A DNA stretch of 55,927 bases from Eubacteriales bacterium (GTDB lineage Bacteria > Bacillota > Clostridia > Lachnospirales > Lachnospiraceae). Where the stretch lies: NCBI GenBank assembly GCA_030524785.1, contig JAUNFZ010000008.1, positions 1-55,927 of the forward strand, written 5' to 3'. The notes under the pieces are model-generated. The model had not been told where the DNA came from. It searched no databases and saw only the letters and a program-made list of their open reading frames with translations. The stretch's first letter is position 1, and each line of letters begins with the position of its first letter. A program made the position numbers and the translations under genes. Shown here piece after piece: positions 13,879 through 22,274 of this stretch.

Positions 13879-16611
13879 ATGGGAAATTCCTCGGAAGAAA
13901 ATAAATCAGAGAGTATGCTTTCGGAAAATCTCTGCGTTGGTATTCTGGCCCATGTGGATGCGGGAAAGACGACGCTGGCGGAAAATATCCTTTTTCGATG
14001 CGGGAGCATCCGAACGATGGGGAGAGTAGATCACGGCAATACGTTTCTTGACAATTACGAACTGGAGCGTGCCAGGGGGATCACAATCTTTTCCAAACAG
14101 GCGCAGTTTCGTCTGGGCAACCGGGAGATAACGCTTCTGGATACGCCCGGACATGCAGATTTTTCGGCGGAGATGGAACGGACGCTGCAGGTGATCGATT
14201 ACGCAATTCTGGTGATCAGCGGCGCGGATGGGGTACAGGGACATGTAACGACGCTCTGGAGGCTTTTGGAGCGCTACAGGATTCCTGTGTTTCTGTTTGT
14301 CAACAAAATGGACAGAGAGGAAACGGACCAGGAGGAGCTTTTGAGGGAACTGAGAAAAAAGCTTCATGAGCACTGCATTGATTTCGGCAGACCACCGGCG
14401 GAAATATATGAGGAGCTGGCGCTCTGTGATGAAAAGGTACTGGAGCATTACCTGGAGACGGAGCATGTGACTGATGATGAAATTAGGCAGTTGATTAAAA
14501 AGCGCCGGGCCTTCCCGTGCTATTTTGGCTCTGCGCTGAAGGACAGCGGCGTGGAGGAGCTTCTGCAGGGCATTGAGGCCTATGCGGCGGGCAGAAAATA
14601 TCCGGAGGAGTTTGGAGCGAGAGTTTATAAAGTGTCCAGAGACGCCCAGGGAAACCGGCTGACACATATGAAAATTACCGGAGGCTGCCTGAAAGTAAAA
14701 ATGCCTCTGGCGGCAGGTCCCATATCGGAGGGACAGAGGCGCCAGGAGAAAGCAGATCAGATACGAATTTATTCCGGAGCCGGATACCGCGGGGTATCTG
14801 AAGCGCCGGCGGGATGCGTGTGCGCTGTCACAGGGCTTACCGGGATTCTGCCGGGAGAGGGGCTTGGCTTTGAACAGGAATTTGTAGAGCCGGTGCTGGA
14901 ACCGGTGCTTCGGTATCAGATGATATTGCCGGAGGGGTGCGACGCCTATGAGATGCTTGCCAGACTGCGCCAGCTGGAGGAAGAAGATCCGCAGCTTCAC
15001 CTCGTCTGGGAGGAAGCGTCAAAGGAAATTCATGTGCAGGTGATGGGCGAAATTCAGACGGAGATATTAAAGAGCCTGATTGAAGAACGTTTTGGAATTT
15101 CGGTTTCTTTTGGAAGCGGCAGCATTGTTTATAAGGAGACGATTGCAGAAGCGGCGGAGGGGATAGGCCATTTCGAACCGCTGCGCCATTATGCGGAGGT
15201 ACATTTGCTGCTGAAACCCGGGAAACGGGGAAGCGGCCTGGTATTTCGCGCAGACTGCAGCGAGGATATGCTGGATCGAAACTGGCAGAGGCTGATCATA
15301 TCGGAGCTTGCCGGAGCCCGTCACAGGGGTGTTTTGACCGGGGCTGAGATTACAGATATGGAGATTACGGTAATTGGCGGACGAGCCCATTTAAAACATA
15401 CCGAGGGCGGTGATTTCCGCCAGGCGGCGTGCCGCGCACTGAGGCAGGGGTTAAAAAGTACACAGAATATTTTGCTGGAGCCTGTCTTTTTCTTTCGGCT
15501 GGAAGTGCCGGAGGAAAACATTGGACGGGCGATGTCGGATATTACAAGGATGAATGGAGAATTTTCAGGACCTGAATCGGAGGGCGAATACGCCGTTTTG
15601 TCAGGCAGCGTTCCGGCGGCATGCCTTGGGGATTATCAGAGAGAGGTAGTCGCCTATACCAGGGGACGGGGACGCCTGTTTTGTTCTCTGAAGGGATATG
15701 AACCCTGCCATAATGCAGAAGAAATCATAGAAGCTTCCGGGTATGATGCAGAGGCGGATACAGAATATCCAACTGGTTCCATATTCTGCGCCCATGGAGC
15801 AGGGTTTTACGTTCCCTGGGACCGGGTACGGGAATATATGCATGTAGACTGCGGGAATCCCGCCGGACCCAAGGCGCTTTCTGAGAACGATACGGCGGCA
15901 GGAAACAGAGACAGAGCTTCTGAAGTGTCCGGCGCTGCCCTTGACAGGGAACTGGAGGAAATATTTACACGTACCTACGGAGCCGGAAAAGAGGAGAGAA
16001 GCGGCTGGGGCAGAAAGAGAATGGAACCGGCAAGACGGGCCGAGACAGGGAAGGCTGTGGGGCCGGCAAACCAGCCAAAAGACGAATATCTTCTCGTAGA
16101 CGGATATAATATTATCTTTGCCTGGGAGGAACTGAAGGAGCTGGCAAAGATTAATATTGAGAGCGCCAGGGGAAAGCTGATGGATATCCTCTGCAATTAT
16201 CAGGGGTATAAACAGAATACGCTGATTTTAGTATTTGACGCTTATAAGGTGTCCGGCGGTGTGGGAAGCGTTCAAAAGTATCACAATATTTATGTGGTAT
16301 TTACCCGGGAAGCGGAGACGGCTGACCAGTATATAGAAAAAGCAGTTCATGAGATCAGCGCCGGATATCGGGTGACGGTAGCCACATCGGATGCGCTGGA
16401 GCAGATGATTATATGGGGAGCCGGGGCTTTTAGAATGTCGGCAGCGGAACTGAAAGAGGAAATCTGCGCTGTAAGCCGGGAAATGCGTGAGCAGTTTCTT
16501 AATCAGCGCCCGGACGGCGGCAGCGGCCGTTTGTTTGATGGCCTGCCTGAAGAACTGAACAGGCATATGGAGGAAGTCCGGCTTGGAAAAAAGAAATTTG
16601 GAGAAACATAA
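13879..16611 (+). CDS. TetM-like ribosomal GTPase fused to a YacP/Rae1-type NYN endonuclease
   Basis: A 910-residue fusion. Residues about 18-612 follow the domain order of TetM/EF-G: G1 AHVDAGKTT (from 24), switch RARGITIF, G3 DTPGH (88-92), G4 NKMD (142-145), domain IV about 440-530 and domain V about 532-612. A conserved stretch with PTGSIFCAHGAGF and a charged linker lead to an NYN/PIN nuclease (735-900). Its likely catalytic acids are D741 in LLVDGYN, LVFDAYK, EAETADQYIEK and TSDALEQ. YacP of B. subtilis (Rae1) is a ribosome-associated mRNA endonuclease. Both halves therefore point to the ribosomal A site. Tetracycline resistance is possible but not implied by the fusion. Confidence 0.85.
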   Translation: MGNSSEENKSESMLSENLCVGILAHVDAGKTTLAENILFRCGSIRTMGRVDHGNTFLDNYELERARGITIFSKQAQFRLGNREITLLDTPGHADFSAEMERTLQVIDYAILVISGADGVQGHVTTLWRLLERYRIPVFLFVNKMDREETDQEELLRELRKKLHEHCIDFGRPPAEIYEELALCDEKVLEHYLETEHVTDDEIRQLIKKRRAFPCYFGSALKDSGVEELLQGIEAYAAGRKYPEEFGARVYKVSRDAQGNRLTHMKITGGCLKVKMPLAAGPISEGQRRQEKADQIRIYSGAGYRGVSEAPAGCVCAVTGLTGILPGEGLGFEQEFVEPVLEPVLRYQMILPEGCDAYEMLARLRQLEEEDPQLHLVWEEASKEIHVQVMGEIQTEILKSLIEERFGISVSFGSGSIVYKETIAEAAEGIGHFEPLRHYAEVHLLLKPGKRGSGLVFRADCSEDMLDRNWQRLIISELAGARHRGVLTGAEITDMEITVIGGRAHLKHTEGGDFRQAACRALRQGLKSTQNILLEPVFFFRLEVPEENIGRAMSDITRMNGEFSGPESEGEYAVLSGSVPAACLGDYQREVVAYTRGRGRLFCSLKGYEPCHNAEEIIEASGYDAEADTEYPTGSIFCAHGAGFYVPWDRVREYMHVDCGNPAGPKALSENDTAAGNRDRASEVSGAALDRELEEIFTRTYGAGKEERSGWGRKRMEPARRAETGKAVGPANQPKDEYLLVDGYNIIFAWEELKELAKINIESARGKLMDILCNYQGYKQNTLILVFDAYKVSGGVGSVQKYHNIYVVFTREAETADQYIEKAVHEISAGYRVTVATSDALEQMIIWGAGAFRMSAAELKEEICAVSREMREQFLNQRPDGGSGRLFDGLPEELNRHMEEVRLGKKKFGET

Positions 16612-16634
16612 TCCGCCGGGAAGCTTTACATGAA

Positions 16635-16700
16635 TGGCGAAAAATGTCGAATGTTCACGATGGAAAATTCTTGATTCCAGGAATCCCATGACGGTATAAT
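16635..16700 (+). promoter_or_regulatory. spo0A promoter with two 0A boxes
   Basis: TTGATT (16671-16676), 18-bp spacer, TATAAT (16695-16700). Upstream lie TGGCGAA (16635-16641) and TGTCGAA (16645-16651). Both match the Spo0A box TGNCGAA and are spaced 10 bp start to start, one helical turn. This suggests autoregulation by phosphorylated Spo0A from an upstream site. Confidence 0.7.
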
Positions 16701-16736
16701 AATACCAGCGACTGGGAATAATTGGAGGATGGACTT

Positions 16737-17534
16737 TTGGAAAAATTACATGTGGCAATTGCAGACGATAATGAGAGAATGGTGCAGCTTTTAGAGGATA
16801 TTGTCAGAAGCGACAGGGATCTGGAGGTTGTGGGAAAGGCGGGCAACGGAGAAGATCTGATCAATATTATACGTCAGAAGGAGCCGGACGTTGTGCTGCT
16901 GGATATTATTATGCCGAAGGTGGACGGGCTGAATGTGATGGAGAAGATCAATCTGGACACGACGATTAAGAAGCGTCCGGCATTTATTGTCATTACGGCG
17001 ATTGGACAGGAAAAGATCACAGAGAATGCCTTTGACCTTGGAGCAGATTATTACATATTAAAACCCTTTGACAACGAGATGGTGCTGAACCGCATCAAGC
17101 ATCTGCACAGGGAGCGGGAACGCAACTTTGCGCAGGTACGCAAAGTGAACGCCTATGAAAGCAAGACAGAATATATGGAACGGAATCTCGAGACGGATGT
17201 GACGAATATTATTCACGAAATTGGCGTTCCGGCACATATCAAGGGATATCAGTACCTGCGGGATGCGATCATCATGTCCATAGGCGATATGGAAATGCTC
17301 AATTCTATCACAAAGATTTTGTATCCGACTATTGCCAAAAAGCATCAGACGACGCCGAGCCGTGTGGAGCGTGCCATACGCCATGCGATCGAGGTGGCCT
17401 GGAGCCGGGGAAAAATGGATACGATTGACGAGCTTTTTGGCTATACGGTCAATGGCGGAAAGGGCAAGCCCACAAATTCAGAATTTATTGCCCTGATTGC
17501 AGATAAAGTGCGTCTGGAATATAAAAACCGGTAA
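16737..17534 (+). CDS. spo0A: Sporulation master regulator Spo0A
   Basis: A 265-residue response regulator. The receiver domain has acidic residues D10 and D11 and phospho-acceptor D56 in [13 protein letters not shown]. The C-terminal Spo0A DNA-binding domain (about 155-265) contains [20 protein letters not shown], the recognition helix region. The start is a TTG with GGAGG at 16724-16728 and 8-nt spacing; the TTG at 16722 overlaps that site and is rejected. In many Clostridia spoIVB lies directly upstream; here the TetM-NYN gene does. Confidence 0.95.
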   Translation: MEKLHVAIADDNERMVQLLEDIVRSDRDLEVVGKAGNGEDLINIIRQKEPDVVLLDIIMPKVDGLNVMEKINLDTTIKKRPAFIVITAIGQEKITENAFDLGADYYILKPFDNEMVLNRIKHLHRERERNFAQVRKVNAYESKTEYMERNLETDVTNIIHEIGVPAHIKGYQYLRDAIIMSIGDMEMLNSITKILYPTIAKKHQTTPSRVERAIRHAIEVAWSRGKMDTIDELFGYTVNGGKGKPTNSEFIALIADKVRLEYKNR

Positions 17535-17592
17535 CGATACAGGCCGGGGAAATAAAAAGATAAGGTTACAAAAGAGAAGGAGACAACAAGAG

Positions 17593-18795
17593 GTGCTGGC
17601 GGTCTATTTATCGCCGCTCTATGCGGCATGGAATATTCTTCAACTGATCTGGATTTTGAGGTGGATGCAGAACTGCAGCGGGTTTTTCCGCTCTAACGGA
17701 GCAAGGACAGTTGTGGTGCTCATCTATGCGTTCTTTGCGGTGAGTATGCTGATTGCGTTTTTTCTTCCGCCCTCGCAGCTGCAGAGGTGGATGAAAGTGA
17801 TTGGCAACTACTGGCTGGGAACCCTGCTTTATATGACGCTCACCATCGGTGCAGCTTTGGTGATTCGCTTTCTGATGCTGATTCTGCCCCTGAAAAACAA
17901 AGGCTTTCTGTTTTCCAGGAGAGGGTTTGCAGTTTCAGGGGCAGTCTGCCTTTTGATCATTGTGGGACTGAGTATCTGGGGAATCATCAACGCCAGAACC
18001 ATACGGATCACCCGGTATACGGCAAGTGTAAACAAGGAGTGCAGCCTCAGCCAGGCGACCGGCGGGACGCTTCGCATTGCCCTGATTGCCGATCTGCATC
18101 TGGGGTATAATATCAGCAACGGCAGCATGCGCAAAATGGTGGAAAAGCTCAACGAGGAAGCGCCCGATCTGGTGGTGATTGCCGGTGATATTTTTGATAA
18201 TGAATACGAGGCGCTGGAGGATCCGGAGGAGCTGGCGCAGATTCTTTCCGGTATCCGGTCAAAATACGGCGTATTTGCCTGCTATGGGAATCATGATATC
18301 CAGGAGCCGATTCTGGCGGGCTTTACGTTTGGATCAAAGACAAAGAAAATGAGTGATCCGAGGATGGACGAGCTTCTTGAGAAAGCGGGAATCCGTCTGC
18401 TGCGGGATGAGGCGGTGCTGATCGAGGATGCCTTTTACGTGTACGGGCGCCCGGATTACGAACGGCCGGGCCGTGGAATCGACCAGAGAAAGACGCCGGA
18501 GGAGATTACGGCAGGACTGGATCAGACAAAACCGATCATTGTAATCGACCATCAGCCCAGGGAGCTTAAGGAATTGGCAGACGCCGGGGTGGACATCGAC
18601 CTGTGCGGCCATACCCACGACGGCCAGATGTTTCCGGCGAACCTTCTCGTCAGTATGATGTGGGAAAACTCCTGTGGGATGCTGAAGAAGGGAAATATGA
18701 CAAATATCGTAACCTCCGGCCTCGGAGTCTTCGGGCCGTTTATGCGCGTGGGGACGAAATCTGAAATCTGCATGATTGATGTGAATTTCCGGTAA
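17593..18795 (+). CDS. Membrane-anchored calcineurin-like metallophosphoesterase
   Basis: A protein of about 400 residues. The N-terminal 150 residues hold four hydrophobic segments. The catalytic domain (about 165-400) has the metal motifs ADLHLG, AGDIFDN, YGNHD, IDHQP and GHTHDGQ. It resembles YkuE-type phosphoesterases, whose physiological substrates are poorly known. The GTG at 17593 with GGAG at 17579-17582 is preferred; an open frame extends upstream into spo0A. It follows spo0A closely and may be co-transcribed. Confidence 0.82.
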   Translation: MLAVYLSPLYAAWNILQLIWILRWMQNCSGFFRSNGARTVVVLIYAFFAVSMLIAFFLPPSQLQRWMKVIGNYWLGTLLYMTLTIGAALVIRFLMLILPLKNKGFLFSRRGFAVSGAVCLLIIVGLSIWGIINARTIRITRYTASVNKECSLSQATGGTLRIALIADLHLGYNISNGSMRKMVEKLNEEAPDLVVIAGDIFDNEYEALEDPEELAQILSGIRSKYGVFACYGNHDIQEPILAGFTFGSKTKKMSDPRMDELLEKAGIRLLRDEAVLIEDAFYVYGRPDYERPGRGIDQRKTPEEITAGLDQTKPIIVIDHQPRELKELADAGVDIDLCGHTHDGQMFPANLLVSMMWENSCGMLKKGNMTNIVTSGLGVFGPFMRVGTKSEICMIDVNFR

Positions 18796-18822
18796 CGGTG
18801 AAAACGATTCTAAATGTTTTAG

Positions 18823-18851
18823 TTGCTCTTTGCGGAAAGTTGCGTTATACT
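18823..18851 (+). promoter_or_regulatory. Promoter of glgA
   Basis: TTGCTC (18823-18828), 17-bp spacer, TATACT (18846-18851). It lies 67 bp before the glgA start. Confidence 0.6.
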
Positions 18852-18918
18852 TATCATATCAAAAATGAGTATGTGCAGCTTCAGTCCAAGGGCCGGGCTG
18901 TATGCGTGGGAGGTTTTC

Positions 18919-20355
18919 ATGAAGAAGGTACTTTTTGTGGCGTCAGAGGGGGTTCCGTTTATCAAAACGGGCGGATTGGCAGATGTGGTTGGTTCTCTCC
19001 CGAAATATCTGAATAAGGAGGAATTTGATGTTCGCGTGATTCTTCCGAAATATCTGTGCATGAGGGAAGATCTGAAGAACCGGCTGAATTATGTAAATCA
19101 TTTTTATATGGATCTTGGCTGGAGGAGCCAGTACGTTGGAATTTTGGAAACAGTGTATGACGGCATCCAGTTCTATTTTATCGACAACGAATATTATTTC
19201 GGCGGATTTAAGCCCTATGGGAATATTTACGAAGATATCGAAAAGTTTGCGTTCTTCTCAAAAGCGGCTTTGTCTGCTCTGCCGGTCATCGGTTTCCAGC
19301 CGGATATTGTGCACTGCCACGACTGGCAGACAGGTCTGATTCCGGTATTTTTGAAAGACAAATTCCATGACGGACCGTTCTTTGCAAATATGAAATCCAT
19401 CATGACCATCCACAACCTGAAATTTCAGGGCGTGTGGGATATGAAGACCATCAAGAACATCACGGGACTTCCGGATTATTACTTTACGCCGGACAAGCTG
19501 GAGGCGTACGGCGACGCCAACTATCTGAAGGGCGGCCTTGTATATGCGGATGCGCTGACTACAGTAAGTCCTACTTATGCGGAAGAAATCAAGACCCCGT
19601 TTTATGGAGAAAACTTAAACGGACTGATGGCTGCCAGAGCGCATGATCTGCGCGGCATCGTAAACGGCATTGACTATGAGGAATATAATCCCGAGACGGA
19701 CAAGATGATTGAGAAGAATTACAATGCCCGCAATTTCCGCAAGGAAAAGATTAAAAATAAGATTGCCCTGCAGAAAGAGCTTGGCCTTGCCCAGAATGAC
19801 AAGACCTTTATGATCGGCATTGTTTCCCGATTAACTGACCAGAAGGGCTTCGACCTGATCAATTATATGATGGAAGAAATGTGTCAGCAGGATTGGCAGA
19901 TCGTGGTACTCGGCACAGGCGAGGAACGCTACGAAAACATGTTCCGCCATTTTGCCTGGAAATATCCTGACAAAGTATCTGCAAATATTTATTATTCTGA
20001 GGCAATGTCTCACAAGATTTATGCTTCCTGTGACGCGTTCCTGATGCCGTCGCTTTTTGAGCCCTGCGGATTGAGCCAGCTTATGAGCCTTCGCTACGGC
20101 ACACTGCCGATTGTACGTGAAACAGGCGGCCTGAAGGATACGGTAATTCCGTACAATGAGTTTGAAGGGACCGGAACAGGTTTCAGCTTTACAAATTACA
20201 ATGCCCATGAGATGTACAACACCATCCGTTATGCACATTCTGTCTATGTGGATCACAAGCGCGAGTGGAACAAATTGATTGACCGCGCGATGGCGGCGGA
20301 TTTCTCCTGGAAGGCTTCTGCAGATAAATACGCAGAGCTGTACAACTGGCTGTAG
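18919..20355 (+). CDS. glgA: Glycogen synthase
   Basis: The 478-residue GT5 enzyme adds glucose from ADP-glucose to growing glycogen. It has the N-terminal ADP-glucose site KTGGLADVVGSLPK and HCHDWQTGL. GIVSRLTDQKGFDL and PSLFEPCGLSQLMSLRYG, which contains the conserved acidic and glycine residues, follow in the C-terminal lobe. GGGAGG at 18908-18913 selects ATG 18919. No other glg gene is adjacent, so glycogen synthesis genes are scattered. The terminator hairpin at 20384-20445 ends its transcript. Confidence 0.95.
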   Translation: MKKVLFVASEGVPFIKTGGLADVVGSLPKYLNKEEFDVRVILPKYLCMREDLKNRLNYVNHFYMDLGWRSQYVGILETVYDGIQFYFIDNEYYFGGFKPYGNIYEDIEKFAFFSKAALSALPVIGFQPDIVHCHDWQTGLIPVFLKDKFHDGPFFANMKSIMTIHNLKFQGVWDMKTIKNITGLPDYYFTPDKLEAYGDANYLKGGLVYADALTTVSPTYAEEIKTPFYGENLNGLMAARAHDLRGIVNGIDYEEYNPETDKMIEKNYNARNFRKEKIKNKIALQKELGLAQNDKTFMIGIVSRLTDQKGFDLINYMMEEMCQQDWQIVVLGTGEERYENMFRHFAWKYPDKVSANIYYSEAMSHKIYASCDAFLMPSLFEPCGLSQLMSLRYGTLPIVRETGGLKDTVIPYNEFEGTGTGFSFTNYNAHEMYNTIRYAHSVYVDHKREWNKLIDRAMAADFSWKASADKYAELYNWL

Positions 20356-20383
20356 AAAAATTTTTTAAATAGGAACCAGGAAT

Positions 20384-20445
20384 AAAAAGCCCTCCCGGCT
20401 GACATACTAGCAATGTAACGATATGTCAGCAAGGAGGGCTTTTTT
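20384..20445 (+). terminator. glgA terminator that contains the next gene's ribosome binding site
   Basis: Outer stem AAAAAGCCCTCC (20384-20395) pairs with GGAGGGC plus T5 (20433-20444). Inner stem GCTGACATA (20398-20406) pairs with TATGTCAGC (20422-20430). The T tract ends directly at the ATG of the following gene (20446), and AAGGAGG (20431-20437) is its ribosome binding site. Read-through RNA would therefore bury that site. A transcript starting inside the hairpin would leave it free. Confidence 0.85.
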
Positions 20446-20631
20446 ATGGCAGAATTATCAGAACTTGACCTGCAGAACCTGCGTCATCTGATTGGAGGAT
20501 TTTCCACCACGCACTGTAAGATGACGGCTTATGCATCCCAGGCAACCGACCCCAGCGTAAAGCAGTTTTTCCAGAAATCTGCGCAGAGCGCTATGGAATC
20601 AAAACAGCAGCTGATGGGATTTTTACAGTAG
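20446..20631 (+). CDS. Small CotF-associated protein
   Basis: A 61-residue soluble helical protein: an N-terminal LSELDLQNLRHLIGGF segment and a C-terminal helix rich in Q, S and K. It contains one cysteine (THCKMTAYA). It overlaps functionally with the next CotF-like gene, whose start is 13 bp after its stop. Small proteins of this kind accompany CotF-type coat genes in Lachnospiraceae. A coat or spore role is inferred from the neighbour only. Confidence 0.7.
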   Translation: MAELSELDLQNLRHLIGGFSTTHCKMTAYASQATDPSVKQFFQKSAQSAMESKQQLMGFLQ

Positions 20632-20643
20632 GAGGTGGCAGTC

Positions 20644-20892
20644 ATGGATGAGAAGACAATGGTATCCGATACCCTTGCAGGTATCAACGGCGAATTGGTA
20701 CGCTACGGCGAAATGATTCCCCAGACGGAAAACAGGGAATTAAAGCAGGTGCTCAAACAGATCCGCAATCAGTGTGAGATGTCCCAGGAGGAGATCTACC
20801 AGATTGCCAGAAGCAAACAGTATTATGTTCCGGCGGCAAAGGCCACCGCAGAGGAAGTTGCGCATGTGAAAGCAATTCTGACGCAGGGCTGA
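20644..20892 (+). CDS. CotF-like spore coat protein
   Basis: An 82-residue protein resembling the CotF family: a helical bundle with YGEMIPQTENRELKQVLKQI and the C-terminal KQYYVPAAKATAEE, matching the Y-x-P-A-x-x-A element of coat F proteins. GGAGG at 20631-20635 selects ATG 20644. It forms a two-gene unit with the small protein upstream. Expression late in sporulation is expected from the family; no sporulation sigma promoter could be assigned with confidence. Confidence 0.75.
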   Translation: MDEKTMVSDTLAGINGELVRYGEMIPQTENRELKQVLKQIRNQCEMSQEEIYQIARSKQYYVPAAKATAEEVAHVKAILTQG

Positions 20893-21022
20893 TGCGGGAC
20901 AATATGGCATAGTTTTCCTTGCAGTTTATGGAAAAGTATGCCATACTGTACATAGAAAATACGGGGAAAACAGCCGCTGCATGTGGAGCAGCCGCTGCAG
21001 AGGTGAATCTGGGGGAATAAGT

Positions 21023-21724
21023 ATGAAAAGAGCGAGAAAAACCGGGGCGGCAGCAGTGCTGCTGATTTGCCTGACGCTTCTTCTGACGGCGACGGCGGAA
21101 GCGGGGTTTCGGAAAGTTAAGGTAAATAGCAGATCTTATTACCGGTACTATACTTCCAAAACGAACTATATTAAAGGAAAGAAAGGCGCTTCGGGAACGA
21201 AGGCATACCTGCGCTGGCGGTTTCTGAATCTGAGAAAGAACGGTAAGACAGCCACATATTGTTTTGATGAAAACGGCATTATGCAGACCGGATGGAAACG
21301 GCTGGCTGTTCTCAAAACGGACAGCCGGACGAAAAAGAAAACCCAGAGAATAGAATGGTATTATTTTGACAGCAGCGGGAAGATGTACAAAAACCGCACG
21401 AAAAATGGCCATTACCTGCAAAGCAACGGGGCGATGCTGACAAACGGCGTTGCAAACGGCGTTTATTACGGGGCGGACGGCAGTGCGGTGCCGGGATATC
21501 ATCAAAAGGCAACGGGCGGTTCTTTCGTCAAAAACGGAAAAAAGGGAACAAAGTTCAGAAAGTATGATGGCAGCTATGCCAGCAAGGAATGGCTGTGCAT
21601 TAAAAAGAACGGCAAATATGGCTGGTACTATTTCTATACGAACGGCTATTTGGCAAAGAACAAGTGGCTTGGAACACGCCATGTGGATAAAAATGGAATG
21701 TGGGACAAGACGAAGGCCTCATAG
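21023..21724 (+). CDS. Secreted cell-wall-binding repeat protein
   Basis: A very basic 233-residue protein with a signal peptide (about 1-26, ending TATAEA). The rest is made of short aromatic/glycine repeats of the choline/glucan-binding type, for example YCFDENGIMQTGWK, WYYFDSSGKMYKN, YLQSNGAMLTN, YYGADGSAVPGY and WYYFYTNGYLAKNKW. No catalytic domain is visible, so it is probably a surface adhesin or wall-associated protein. GGGGG precedes ATG 21023 with 9-nt spacing. The flavodoxin gene starts 12 bp downstream. Confidence 0.8.
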   Translation: MKRARKTGAAAVLLICLTLLLTATAEAGFRKVKVNSRSYYRYYTSKTNYIKGKKGASGTKAYLRWRFLNLRKNGKTATYCFDENGIMQTGWKRLAVLKTDSRTKKKTQRIEWYYFDSSGKMYKNRTKNGHYLQSNGAMLTNGVANGVYYGADGSAVPGYHQKATGGSFVKNGKKGTKFRKYDGSYASKEWLCIKKNGKYGWYYFYTNGYLAKNKWLGTRHVDKNGMWDKTKAS

Positions 21725-21736
21725 GGGGGACACAAA

Positions 21737-22180
21737 ATGAAAACAGCTATTGTTTATTATTCCAAACATCACGGAAATACCAAAAAATTGATTGACGCTA
21801 TTGCAAAAGTTGGAGATGTAACGCCAATTGATGTGACAAAACAGTCAGAATATGATTTGGACGGTTTTGATCTTATTGGATTTGCTTCCGGAATTTATTA
21901 TCAAAAATACAGTGAAAAAGTGCTTGAATTTGCCGAGAATAATTTGCCCAATTCCAAAAAGGTGTTTTTTCTCTATACCTATGGAATAAAGCGTGATTCC
22001 TATATTTCAGAGATTCAGGAAGCGGCGGAAAATAAAAATGCCAAGGTTGTGGGAGCTTACGGATGCAGGGGATTTGATACTTTCGGCCCATTCAGATTTG
22101 TGGGCGGAATTGCAAAGGGCAGACCAAATCAAGATGATATTGCGGGTGCCGTTCAATTTTTTAAAGAAATGACGAAATAA
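21737..22180 (+). CDS. Flavodoxin-family protein
   Basis: A 147-residue FMN-binding flavodoxin-like protein. The phosphate loop lies in YYSKHHGNTKKL (about residues 7-18), followed by DLIGFASGIYY and FFLYTYGI, where the second and third FMN contacts are expected. It is an electron carrier or quinone-reductase type protein; no partner is encoded nearby. The gene is AT-richer than its neighbours. GGGGGG precedes the ATG, and a strong bidirectional terminator follows. Confidence 0.85.
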   Translation: MKTAIVYYSKHHGNTKKLIDAIAKVGDVTPIDVTKQSEYDLDGFDLIGFASGIYYQKYSEKVLEFAENNLPNSKKVFFLYTYGIKRDSYISEIQEAAENKNAKVVGAYGCRGFDTFGPFRFVGGIAKGRPNQDDIAGAVQFFKEMTK

Positions 22181-22206
22181 ATGAGATAATATTGTTATCG
22201 AAAACA

Positions 22207-22244
22207 GAGCCGACAAGCTGTGATTGCCATAAGCTTGTCGGCTC
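22207..22244. terminator. Bidirectional terminator between the flavodoxin gene and aroA
   Basis: The 13-bp stem GAGCCGACAAGCT pairs with AGCTTGTCGGCTC. It is placed between two converging genes, with A-rich sequence on the left and T-rich on the right. Confidence 0.85.
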
Positions 22245-22274
22245 TTATCCTGTGGTCCGGCTTTTTTACCCGTA

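Noticed and set aside
13906-15000. Reverse-strand open frame of 364 codons inside the TetM-NYN gene
   Set aside because: It lies antisense to clear GTPase motifs and has low-complexity, motif-free translation.
13879-16611. Plain tetracycline resistance gene
   Set aside because: The protein is about 270 residues longer than TetM, carries a nuclease domain and sits in core genome without mobile elements.
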